Source of the DNA: Henricia sp. BOLD:AAB3569
Taxonomy: Eukaryota; Echinodermata; Asteroidea; Spinulosida; Echinasteridae
Length of the DNA: 64,000 bases
Direction of reading: 5' to 3'
NCBI GenBank assembly: GCA_037783545.1
Contig: JBBELK010000393.1
Span: 62,001 to 126,000, forward strand
Shown here: positions 47,701 through 59,700 of the stretch, one piece after another
How the letters are laid out: the number at the start of each line of letters is the position of its first letter
Position numbering within the stretch: the first letter of the stretch is position 1
Position numbers and translations under genes: made by a program
Notes under the pieces: generated by a model
Seen by the model: the letters and a program-made list of their open reading frames with translations, nothing else
Databases searched by the model: none
What the model was told of the DNA's origin: nothing

Positions 47701-49071
47701 TCAACGGCCGTACAAATGTACACCAGCGCGGCGCAGGGTGTCCCAACAGCCACGGTTAGGGGAATAACCACGCAGCCGAGCTCCGTTTTCCCTAAACTCT
47801 GAAATTTCTCCGTCATTTCCCAGCGAAAATCTGTCAATTTTGCATGACAAGTGCGGAATATATACAGTTTGGAGCATGCACAATTTGAAGTTGGTTGGAA
47901 AATTCCTTGATTTCCAAATTTGCCGGCATTTGGGACACACTTTGACCTAATTCCCGTCACAATCTGGGGTGAGTCAACGGCCGTACAAATGTACACCAGC
48001 GCGGCGCAGGGTGTCCCAACAGCCACGGTTAGGGGAATAACCACGCAGCCGAGCTCCGTTTTCCCTAAACTCTGAAATTTCTCCGTCATTTCCCAGCGAA
48101 AATCTGTCAATTTTGCATGACAAGTGCGGAATATATACAGTTTGGAGCATGCAAAATTTGAAGTTGGTTGGAAAATTCCTTGATTTCCAAATTTGCCGGC
48201 ATTTGGGACACACTTTGACCTAATTCCCGTCACAATCTGGAGTGAGTCAACGGCCGTACAAATGTACACCAGCGCGGCGCAGGGTGTCCCAACAGCCACG
48301 GTTAGGGGAATAACCACGCAGCCGAGCTCCGTTTTCCCTAAACTCTGAAATTTATCCGTCATTTCCCAGCGAAAATCTGTCAATTTTGCATGACAAGTGC
48401 GGAATATATACAGTTTGGAGCATGCAAAATTTGAAGTTGGTTGAAAAATTCCTTGATTTCCAAATTTGCCGGCATTTGGAACACACTTTGACCTAATTCC
48501 CGTCACAATCTGGGGTGAGTCAACGGCCGTACAAATGTACACCAGCGCGGCGCATGCGCAGGGTGTCCCAACAGCCACGGTTAGGAGAATAACCACGCAG
48601 CCGATCTCCGTTTTCCCTAAACTCTGAAATTTCTCCGTCATTTCCCAGCGAAAATCTGTCAATTTTGCATGACAAGTGCGGAATATATACAGTTTGGAGC
48701 ATGCAAAATTTGAAGTTGGTTGGAAAATTCCTTGATTTCCAAATTTGCCGGCATTTGGAACACACTTTGACCTAATTCCCGTCACAATCTGGGGTGAGTC
48801 AACGGCCGTACAAATGTACACCAGCGCGGCGCAGGGTGTCCCAACAGCCACGGTTAGGGGAATAACCACGCAGCCGAGCTCCGTTTTCCCTAAACTCTGA
48901 AATTTCTCCGTCATTTTCCAGCGAAAATCTGTCAATTTTGCATGACAAGTGCGGAATATATACAGTTTGGAGCATGCAAAATTTGAAGTTGGTTGGAAAA
49001 TTCCTTGATTTCCAAATTTGCCGGCATTTGGGACACACTTTGACCTAATTCCCGTCACAATCTGGGGTGAG
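47701..49071 (+). repeat. Five-monomer unit, copy 3 (1371 bp)
   Basis: 47701, 47974, 48247, 48520 and 48799 match 39484-40854, including CTGGAGTGAG before the third monomer. 48799 has ATTTTCCAGCG, a change not seen elsewhere. Confidence 0.87.
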
Positions 49072-51285
49072 TCAACGGCCGTACAAATGTACACCAGCGC
49101 GGCACAGGGTGTCCCAACAGCCACGGTTAGGGGAATAACCACGCAGCCGAGCTCCGTTTTCCCTAAACTCTGAAATTTCTCCGTCATTTCCCAGCGAAAA
49201 TCTGTCAATTTTGCATGACAAGTGCGGAATATATACAGTTTGGAGCATGCACAATTTGAAGTTGGTTGGAAAATTCCTTGATTTCCAAATTTGCCGGCAT
49301 TTGGGACACACTTTGACCTAATTCCCGTCACAATCTGGGGTGAGTCAACGGCCGTACAAATGTACACCAGCGCGGCGCAGGGTGTCCCAACAGCCACGGT
49401 TAGGGGAATAACCACGCAGCCGAGCTCCGTTTTCCCTAAACTCTGAAATTTCTCCGTCATTTCCCAGCGAAAATCTGTCAATTTTGCATGACAAGTGCGG
49501 AATATATACAGTTTGGAGCATGCAAAATTTGAAGTTGGTTGGAAAATTCCTTGATTTCCAAATTTGCCGGCATTTGGGACACACTTTGACCTAATTCCCG
49601 TCACAATCTGGAGTGAGTCAACGGCCGTACAAATGTACACCAGCGCGGCGCAGGGTGTCCCAACAGCCACGGTTAGGGGAATAACCACGCAGCCGAGCTC
49701 CGTTTTCCCTAAACTCTGAAATTTATCCGTCATTTCCCAGCGAAAATCTGTCAATTTTGCATGACAAGTGCGGAATATATACAGTTTGGAGCATGCAAAA
49801 TTTGAAGTTGGTTGAAAAATTCCTTGATTTCCAAATTTGCCGGCATTTGGAACACACTTTGACCTAATTCCCGTCACAATCTGGGGTGAGTCAACGGCCG
49901 TACAAATGTACACCAGCGCGGCGCATGCGCAGGGTGTCCCAACAGCCACGGTTAGGAGAATAACCACGCAGCCGATCTCCGTTTTCCCTAAGCTCTGAAA
50001 TTTCTCCGTAATTTCCCAGCGAAAATCTGTCAATTTTGCATGACAAGTGCGGAATATATACAGTTTGGAGCATGCAAAATTTGAAGTTGGTTGGAAAATT
50101 CCTTGATTTCCAAATTTGCCGGCATTTGGGACACACTTTGACCTAATTCCCGTCACAATCTGGGGTGAGTCAACGGCCGTACAAATGTACACCAGCGCGG
50201 CGCATGCGCAGGGTGTCCCAACAGCCACGGTTAGGGGAATAACCACGCAGCCAAGCTCCGTTTTCCCTAAACTCTGACATTTCTCCGTCATTTCCCAGCG
50301 AAAATCTGTCAATTTTGCATGACAAGTTCGGAATATATACAGTTTGGAGCATGCAAAATTTGAAGTTGGTTGGAAAATTCCTTGATTTCCAAATTTGCCG
50401 GCATTTGGGACACACTTTGACCTAATTCCCGTCACAATCTGGGGTGAGTCAACGGCCGTACAAATGTACACCAGCGCGGCGCATGCGCAGGGTGTCCCAA
50501 CAGCCATGGTTAGGGGAATAACCACGCAGCCGAGCTCCTTTTTCCCTAAACTCTGAAATTTCTCCGTCATTTCCCAGCGAAAATCTGTCAATTTTGCATG
50601 ACAAGTGCGGAATATATACAGTTTGGAGCATGCAAAATTTGAAGTTGGTTGGAAAATTCCTTGATTTCCAAATTTGCCGGCATTTGGGACACACTTTGAC
50701 CTAATTCCCGTCACAATCTGGGGTGAGTCAACGGCCGTACAAATGTACACCAGCGCGGCGCATGCGCAGGGTGTCCCAACAGCCACGGTTAGGGGAATAA
50801 CCACGCAGCCGAGCTCCGTTTTCCCTAAACTCTGAAATTTCTCCGTCATTTCCCAGCGAAAATCTGTCAATTTTGCATGACAAGTGCGGAATATATACAG
50901 TTTGGAGCATGCAAAATTTGAAGTTGGTTGGAAAATTCCTTGATTTCCAAATTTGCCGGCATTTGGGACACACTTTGACCTAATTCCCGTCACAATCTGG
51001 GGTGAGTCAACGGCCGTACAAATGTACACCAGCGCGGCGCATGCGCAGGGTGTCCCAACAGCCACGGTTAGGGGAATAACCACGCAGCCGAGCTCCGTTT
51101 TCCCTAAACTCTGAAATTTCTCCGTCATTTCCCAGCGAAAATCTGTCAATTTTGCATGACAAGTGCGGAATATATACAGTTTGGAGCATGCAAAATTTGA
51201 AGTTGGTTGGAAAATTCCTTGATTTCCAAATTTGCCGGCATTTGGGACACACTTTGACCTAATTCCCGTCACAATCTGGGTTGAG
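49072..51285 (+). repeat. Partial 1371-bp unit joined to long-form monomers
   Basis: 49072 (ATGCACAA, GGCACAGG), 49345, 49618 (CTGGAGTGAG; TTTATCC) and 49891 (279; GATCTCC, CTAAGCTC, CCGTAATT) start a fourth 1371-bp unit. It then changes to long copies: 50170 (GCCAAGCTCC, CTGACATTT, AAGTTCGG), 50449 (AGCCATGG, CTCCTTTTTCC), 50728 and 51007. 50170 combines a left-half marker of the 23741 type with a right-half marker of the 6070 type and is probably a crossover product. Confidence 0.8.
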
Positions 51286-53487
51286 TCAACGGCCGTACAA
51301 ATGTACACCAGCGCGGCGCAGGGTGTCCCAACAGCCACGGTTAGGGGAATAACCACGCAGCCGAGCTCCGTTTTCCCTAAACTCTGAAATTTCTCCGTCA
51401 TTTCCCAGCGAAAATCTGTCAATTTTGCATGACAAGTGCGGAATATATACAGTTTGGAGCATGCAAAATTTGAAGTTGGTTGGAAAATTCCTTGATTTCC
51501 AAATTTGCCAACATTTGGGACACACTTTGACCTAATTCCCGTCACAATCTGGGATGAGTCAACGGCCGTACAAATGTACACCAGCGCGGCGCAGGGTGTC
51601 CCAACAGCCACGGTTAGGGGAATAACCACGCAGCCGAGCTCCGTTTTCCCTAAACTCTGAAATTTCTCCGTCATTTCCAAGCGAAAATCTGTCAATTTTG
51701 CATGACAAGTGCGGAATATATACAGTTTGGAGCATGCAAAATTTGAAGTTGGTTGGAAAATTCCTTGATTTCCAAATTTGCCGGCATTTGGGACACACTT
51801 TGACCTAATTCCCGTCACAATCTGGGGTGAGTCAACGGCCGTACAAATGTACACCAGCGCGGCGCATGCGCAGGGTGTCCCAACAGCCACTGTTAGGGGA
51901 ATAACCACGCAGCCGAGCTCCGTTTTCCCTAAACTCTGAAATTTCTCCGTCATTTCCTAGCGAAAATCTGTCAATTTTGCATGACAAGTGCGGAATATAT
52001 ACAGTTTGGAGCATGCAAAATTTGAAGTTGGTTGGAAAATTCCTTGATTTCCAAATTTGCCGACATTTGGGACACACTTTGACCTAATTCCCGTCACAAT
52101 CTGGGATGAGTCAACGGCCGTACAAATGTACACCAGCGCGGCGCAGGGTGCCCCAACAGCCACGGTTAGGGGAATAACCACGCAGCCGAGCTCCGTTTTC
52201 CCTAAACTCTGAAATTTCTCCGTCATTTCCCAGCGAAAATCTGTCAATTTTGCATGACAAGTGCGGAATATATACAGTTTGGAGCATGCAAAATTTGAAG
52301 TTGGTTGGAAAATTCCTTGATTTCCAAATTTGCCGGCATTTGGGACACACTTTGACCTAATTCCCGTCACAATCTGGGGTGAGTCAACGGCCGTACAAAT
52401 GTACACCAGCGCGGCGCAGGGTGTCCCAACAGCCACGGTTAGGGGAATAACCACGCAGCCGAGCTCCGTTTTCCCTAAACTCTGAAATTTCTCCGTCATT
52501 TCCTAGCGAAAATCTGTCAATTTTGCATGACAAGTGCGGAATATATACAGTTTGGAGCATGCAAAATTTGAAGTTGGTTGGAAAATTCCTTGATTTCCAA
52601 ATTTGCCGGCATTTGGGACACACTTTGACCTAATTCCCGTCACAATCTGGAGTGAGTCAACGGCCGTACAAATGTACACCAGCGCGGCGCAGGGTGTCCC
52701 AACAGCCACGGTTAGGGGAATAACCACGCAGCCGAGCTCCGTTTTCCCTAAACTCTGAAATTTATCCGTCATTTCCCAGCGAAAATCTGTCAATTTTGCA
52801 TGACAAGTGCGGAATATATACAGTTTGGAGCATGCAAAATTTGAAGTTGGTTGAAAAATTCCTTGATTTCCAAATTTGCCGGCATTTGGAACACACTTTG
52901 ACCTAATTCCCGTCACAATCTGGGGTGAGTCAACGGCCGTACAAATGTACACCAGCGCGGCGCATGCGCAGGGTGTCCCAACAGCCACGGTTAGGAGAAT
53001 AACCACGCAGCCGATCTCCGTTTTCCCTAAGCTCTGAAATTTCTCCGTAATTTCCCAGCGAAAATCTGTCAATTTTGCATGACAAGTGCGGAATATATAC
53101 AGTTTGGAGCATGCAACATTTGAAGTTGGTTGGAAAATTCCTTGATTTCCAAATTTGCCGGCATTTGGGACACACTTTGACCTAATTCCCGTCACAATCT
53201 GGGGTGAGTCAACGGCCGTACAAATGTACACCAGCGCGGCGCATGCGCAGGGTGTCCCAACAGCCACGGTTAGGGGAATAACCACGCAGCCGAGCTCCGT
53301 TTTCCCTAAACTCTGAAATTTCTCCGTCATTTCCCAGCGAAAATCTGTCAATTTTGCATGACAAGTGCGGAATATATACAGTTTGGAGCATGCAAAATTT
53401 GAAGTTGGTTGGAAAATTCCTTGATTTCCAAATTTGCCGGCATTTGGGACACACTTTGACCTAATTCCCGTCACAATCTGGGTTGAG
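51286..53487 (+). repeat. Eight-monomer unit (2202 bp)
   Basis: 51286 (preceded by GGGTTGAG; TGCCAACA), 51559 (GGGATGAG; TTCCAAGCG), 51832 (279; CCACTGTTAG, TTTCCTAGCG, TGCCGACA), 52111 (GGGATGAG; GGTGCCCC), 52384 (TTTCCTAGCG), 52657 (CTGGAGTGAG; TTTATCC), 52930 (279; GATCTCC, CTAAGCTC, CCGTAATT, ATGCAACA) and 53209. The first five markers recur at 53488 and again, in part, at 55138. Confidence 0.85.
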
Positions 53488-55137
53488 TCAACGGCCGTAC
53501 AAATGTACACCAGCGCGGCGCAGGGTGTCCCAACAGCCACGGTTAGGGGAATAACCACGCAGCCGAGCTCCGTTTTCCCTAAACTCTGAAATTTCTCCGT
53601 CATTTCCCAGCGAAAATCTTTCAATTGTGCATGACAAGTGCGGAATATATACAGTTTGGAGCATGCAAAATTTGAAGTTGGTTGGAAAATTCCTTGATTT
53701 CCAAATTTGCCAACATTTGGGACACACTTTGACCTAATTCCCGTCACAATCTGGGATGAGTCAACGGCCGTACAAATGTACACCAGCGCGGCGCAGGGTG
53801 TCCCAACAGCCACGGTTAGGGGAATAACCACGCAGCCGAGCTCCGTTTTCCCTAAACTCTGAAATTTCTCCGTCATTTCCAAGCGAAAATCTGTCAATTT
53901 TGCATGACAAGTGCGGAATATATACAGTTTGGAGCATGCAAAATTTGAAGTTGGTTGGAAAATTCCTTGATTTCCAAATTTGCCGGCATTTGGGACACAC
54001 TTTGACCTAATTCCCGTCACAATCTGGGGTGAGTCAACGGCCGTACAAATGTACACCAGCGCGGCGCATGCGCAGGGTGTCCCAACAGCCACTGTTAGGG
54101 GAATAACCACGCAGCCGAGCTCCGTTTTCCCTAAACTCTGAAATTTCTCCGTCATTTCCTAGCGAAAATCTGTCAATTTTGCATGACAAGTGCGGAATAT
54201 ATACAGTTTGGAGCATGCAAAATTTGAAGTTGGTTGGAAAATTCCTTGATTTCCAAATTTGCCGACATTTGGGACACACTTTGACCTAATTCCCGTCACA
54301 ATCTGGGATGAGTCAACGGCCGTACAAATGTACACCAGCGCGGCGCAGGGTGCCCCAACAGCCACGGTTAGGGGAATAACCACGCAGCCGAGCTCCGTTT
54401 TCCCTAAACTCTGAAATTTCTCCGTCATTTCCCAGCGAAAATCTGTCAATTTTGCATGACAAGTGCGGAATATATACAGTTTGGAGCATGCAAAATTTGA
54501 AGTTGGTTGGAAAATTCCTTGATTTCCAAATTTGCCGGCATTTGGGACACACTTTGACCTAATTCCCGTCACAATCTGGGGTGAGTCAACGGCCGTACAA
54601 ATGTACACCAGCGCGGCGCAGGGTGTCCCAACAGCCACGGTTAGGGGAATAACCACGCAGCCGAGCTCCGTTTTCCCTAAACTCTGAAATTTCTCCGTCA
54701 TTTCCTAGCGAAAATCTGTCAATTTTGCATGACAAGTGCGGAATATATACAGTTTGGAGCATGCAAAATTTGAAGTTGGTTGGAAAATTCCTTGATTTCC
54801 AAATTTGCCGGCATTTGGAACACACTTTGACCTAATTGCCGTCACAATCTGGGGCGAGTCAACGGCCGTACAAATGTACACCAGCGCGGCGCATGCGCAG
54901 GGTGTCCCAACAGCCACGGTTAGGGGAATAACCATGCAGCCGAGCTCCGTTTTCCCTAAACTCTGAAATTTCTCCGTCATTTCCCAGCGAAAATCTGTCA
55001 ATTTTGCATGACAAGTGCGGAATATATACAGTTTGGAGCATGCAAAATTTGAAGTTGGTTGGAAAATTCCTTGATTTCCAAATTTGCCGGCATTTGGGAC
55101 ACACTTTGACCTAATTCCCGTCACAATCTGGGGTGAG
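53488..55137 (+). repeat. Six-monomer variant of the unit (1650 bp)
   Basis: 53488 (GGGTTGAG; CTTTCAATTGTGC, TGCCAACA), 53761, 54034, 54313 and 54586 repeat the first five monomers of 51286. 54586 additionally has TTTGGAACAC and AATTGCCGTC. 54859 (279; preceded by CGAG; AACCATGCAG) then replaces the three final monomers of the longer unit. Confidence 0.85.
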
Positions 55138-56793
55138 TCAACGGCCGTACAAATGTACACCAGCGCGGCGCATGCGCAGGGTGTCCCAACAGCCACGGTT
55201 AGGGGAATAACCACGCAGCCGAGCTCCGTTTTCCCTAAACTCTGAAATTTCTCCGTCATTTCCCAGCGAAAATCTTTCAATTGTGCATGACAAGTGCGGA
55301 ATATATACAGTTTGGAGCATGCAAAATTTGAAGTTGGTTGGAAAATTCCTTGATTTCCAAATTTGCCAACATTTGGGACACACTTTGACCTAATTCCCGT
55401 CACAATCTGGGATGAGTCAACGGCCGTACAAATGTACACCAGCGCGGCGCAGGGTGTCCCAACAGCCACGGTTAGGGGAATAACCACGCAGCCGAGCTCC
55501 GTTTTCCCTAAACTCTGAAATTTCTCCGTCATTTCCAAGCGAAAATCTGTCAATTTTGCATGACAAGTGCGGAATATATACAGTTTGGAGCATGCAAAAT
55601 TTGAAGTTGGTTGGAAAATTCCTTGATTTCCAAATTTGCCGGCATTTGGGACACACTTTGACCTAATTCCCGTCACAATCTGGGGTGAGTCAACGGCCGT
55701 ACAAATGTACACCAGCGCGGCGCATGCGCAGGGTGTCCCAACAGCCACTGTTAGGGGAATAACCACGCAGCCGAGCTCCGTTTTCCCTAAACTCTGAAAT
55801 TTCTCCGTCATTTCCTAGCGAAAATCTGTCAATTTTGCATGACAAGTGCGGAATATATACAGTTTGGAGCATGCAAAATTTGAAGTTGGTTGGAAAATTC
55901 CTTGATTTCCAAATTTGCCGACATTTGGGACACACTTTGACCTAATTCCCGTCACAATCTGGGATGAGTCAACGGCCGTACAAATGTACACCAGCGCGGC
56001 GCAGGGTGCCCCAACAGCCACGGTTAGGGGAATAACCACGCAGCCGAGCTCCGTTTTCCCTAAACTCTGAAATTTCTCCGTCATTTCCCAGCGAAAATCT
56101 GTCAATTTTGCATGACAAGTGCGGAATATATACAGTTTGGAGCATGCAAAATTTGAAGTTGGTTGGAAAATTCCTTGATTTCCAAATTTGCCGGCATTTG
56201 GGACACACTTTGACCTAATTCCCGTCACAATCTGGGGTGAGTCAACGGCCGTACAAATGTACACCAGCGCGGCGCAGGGTGTCCCAACAGCCACGGTTAG
56301 GGGAATAACCACGCAGCCGAGCTCCGTTTTCCCTAAACTCTGAAATTTCTCCGTCATTTCCTAGCGAAAATCTGTCAATTTTGCATGACAAGTGCGGAAT
56401 ATATACAGTTTGGAGCATGCAAAATTTGAAGTTGGTTGGAAAATTCCTTGATTTCCAAATTTGCCGGCATTTGGAACACACTTTGACCTAATTGCCGTCA
56501 CAATCTGGGGCGAGTCAACGGCCGTACAAATGTACACCAGCGCGGCGCATGCGCAGGGTGTCCCAACAGCCACGGTTAGGGGAATAACCATGCAGCCGAG
56601 CTCCGTTTTCCCTAAACTCTGAAATTTCTCCGTCATTTCCCAGCGAAAATCTGTCAATTTTGCATGACAAGTGCGGAATATATACAGTTTGGAGCATGCA
56701 AAATTTGAAGTTGGTTGGAAAATTCCTTGATTTCCAAATTTGCCGGCATTTGGGACACACTTTGACCTAATTCCCGTCACAATCTGGGGTGAG
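55138..56793 (+). repeat. Six-monomer unit, second copy (1656 bp)
   Basis: 55138, 55417, 55690, 55969, 56242 and 56515 match 53488-55137 with one change of class. 55138 has the CTTTCAATTGTGC and TGCCAACA tail of 53488 but the long 279-bp palindrome head and a GGGGTGAG boundary. It looks like a fusion of a long monomer with a 53488-type monomer. Confidence 0.85.
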
Positions 56794-59700
56794 TCAACGG
56801 CCGTACAAATGTACACCAGCGCGGCGCATGCGCAGGGTGTCCCAACAGCCACGGTTAGGGGAATAACCACGCAGCCGAGCTCCGTTTTCCCTAAACTCTG
56901 AAATTTCTCCGTCATTTCCCAGCACAAATCTGTCAATTTTGCATGACAAGTGCGGAATATATACAGTTTGGAGCATGCAAAATTTGAAGTTGGTTGGAAA
57001 ATTCCTTGATTTCCAAATTTGCCGGCATTTGGAACACACTTTGACCTAATTCCCGTCACAATCTGGGGCGAGTCAACGGCCGTACAAATGTACACCAGCG
57101 CGGCGCATGCGCAGGGTGTCCCAACAGCCACTGTTAGGGGAATAACCACGCAGCCGAGCTCCGTTTTCCCTAAACTCTGAAATTTCTCCGTCATTTCCTA
57201 GCGAAAATCTGTCAATTTTGCATGACAAGTGCGGAATATATACAGTTTGGAGCATGCAAAATTTGAAGTTGGTTGGAAAATTCCTTGATTTCCAAATTTG
57301 CCGACATTTGGGACACACTTTGACCTAATTCCCGTCACAATCTGGGATGAGTCAACGGCCGTACAAATGTACACCAGCGCGGCGCAGGGTGCCCCAACAG
57401 CCACGGTTAGGGGAATAACCACGCAGCCGAGCTCCGTTTTCCCTAAACTCTGAAATTTCTCCGTCATTTCCCAGCGAAAATCTGTCAATTTTGCATGACA
57501 AGTGCGGAATATATACAGTTTGGAGCATGCAAAATCTGAAGTTGGTTGGAAAATTCCTTGATTTCCAAATTTGCCGGCATTTGGGACACACTTTGACCTA
57601 ATTCCCGTCACAATCTGGGGTGAGTCAACGGCCGTACAAATGTACACCAGCGCGGCGCAGGGTGTCCCAACAGCCACGGTTAGGGGAATAACCACGCAGC
57701 CGAGCTCCGTTTTCCCTAAACTCTGAAATTTCTCCGTCATTTCCCAGCGAAAATCTGTCAATTTTGCATGACAAGTGCGGAATATATACAGTTTGGAGCA
57801 TGCAAAATTTGAAGTTGGTTGGAAAATTCCTTGATTTCCAAATTTGCCGGCATTTGGGACACACTTTGACCTAATTCCCGTCACAATCTGGGGTGAGTCA
57901 ACGGCCGTACAAATGTACACCAGCGCGGCGCAGGGTGTCCCAACAGCCACGGTTAGGGGAATAACCACGCAGCCGAGCTCCGTTTTCCCTCAACTCTGAA
58001 ATTTATCCGTCATTTCCCAGCGAAAATCTGTCAATTTTGCATGACAAGTGCGGAATATATACAGTTTGGAGCATGCAAAATTTGAAGTTGGTTGGAAAAT
58101 TCCTTGATTTCCAAATTTGCCGGCATTTGGAACACACTTTGACCTAATTGCCGTCACAATCTGGGGCGAGTCAACGGCCGTACAAATGTACACCAGCGCG
58201 GCGCATGCGCAGGGTGTCCCAACAGCCACGGTTAGGGGAATAACCACGCAGCCGAGCTCCGTTTTCCCTAAACTCTGAAATTTCTCCGTCATTTCCCAGC
58301 GAAAATCTGTCAATTTTGCATGACAAGTGCGGAATATATACAGTTTGGAGCATGCAAAATTTGAAGTTGGTTGGAAAATTCCTTGATTTCCAAATTTGCC
58401 GGCATTTGGGACACACTTTGACCTAATTCCCGTCACAATCTGGGGTGAGTCAACGGCCGTACAAATGTACACCAGCGCGGCGCATGCGCAGGGTGTCCCA
58501 ACAGCCACGGTTAGGGGAATAACCACGCAGCCGAGCTCCGTTTTCCCTAAACTCTGAAATTTCTCCGTCATTTCCCAGCGAAAATCTGTCAATTTTGCAT
58601 GACAAGTGCGGAATATATACAGTTTGGAGCATGCAAAATTTGAAGTTGGTTGGAAAATTCCTTGATTTCCAAATTTGCCGGCATTTGGAACACACTTTGA
58701 CCTAATTCCCGTCACAATCTGGGGCGAGTCAACGGCCGTACAAATGTACACCAGCGCGGCGCATGCGCAGGGTGTCCCAACAGCCACGGTTAGGGGAATA
58801 ACCACGCAGCCGAGCTCCGTTTTCCCTAAACTCTGAAATTTCTCCGTCATTTCCCAGCGAAAATCTGTCAATTTTGCATGACAAGTGCGGAATATATACA
58901 GTTTGGAGCATGCAAAATTTGAAGTTGGTTGGAAAATTCCTTGATTTCCAAATTTGCCGGCATTTGGGACACACTTTGACCTAATTCCCGTCACAATCTG
59001 GGGTGAGTCAACGGCCGTACAAATGTACACCAGCGCGGCGCATGCGCAGGGTGTCCCAACAGCCACGGTTAGGGGAATAACCACGCAGCCGAGCTCCGTT
59101 TTCCCTAAACTCTGAAATTTCTCCGTCATTTCCCAGCGAAAATCTGTCAATTTTGCATGACAAGTGCGGAATATATACAGTTTGGAGCATGCAAAATTTG
59201 AAGTTGGTTGGAAAATTCCTTGATTTCCAAATTTGCCGGCATTTGGGACACACTTTGACCTAATTCCCGTCACAATCTGGGGTGAGTCAACGGCCGTACA
59301 AATGTACACCAGCGCGGCGCATGCGCAGGGTGTCCCAACAGCCACGGTTAGGGGAATAACCACGCAGCCGAGCTCCGTTTTCCCTAAACTCTGAAATTTC
59401 TCCGTCATTTCCTAGCGAAAATCTGTCAATTTTGCATGACAAGTGCGGAATATATACAGTTTGGAGCATGCAAAATTTGAAGTTGGTTGGAAAATTCCTT
59501 GATTTCCAAATTTGCCGACATTTGGGACACACTTTGACCTAATTCCCGTCACAATCTGGGATGAGTCAACGGCCGTACAAATGTACACCAGCGCGGCGCA
59601 GGGTGCCCCAACAGCCACGGTTAGGGGAATAACCACGCAGCCGAGCTCCGTTTTCCCTAAACTCTGAAATTTCTCCGTCATTTCCCAGCGAAAATCTGTC

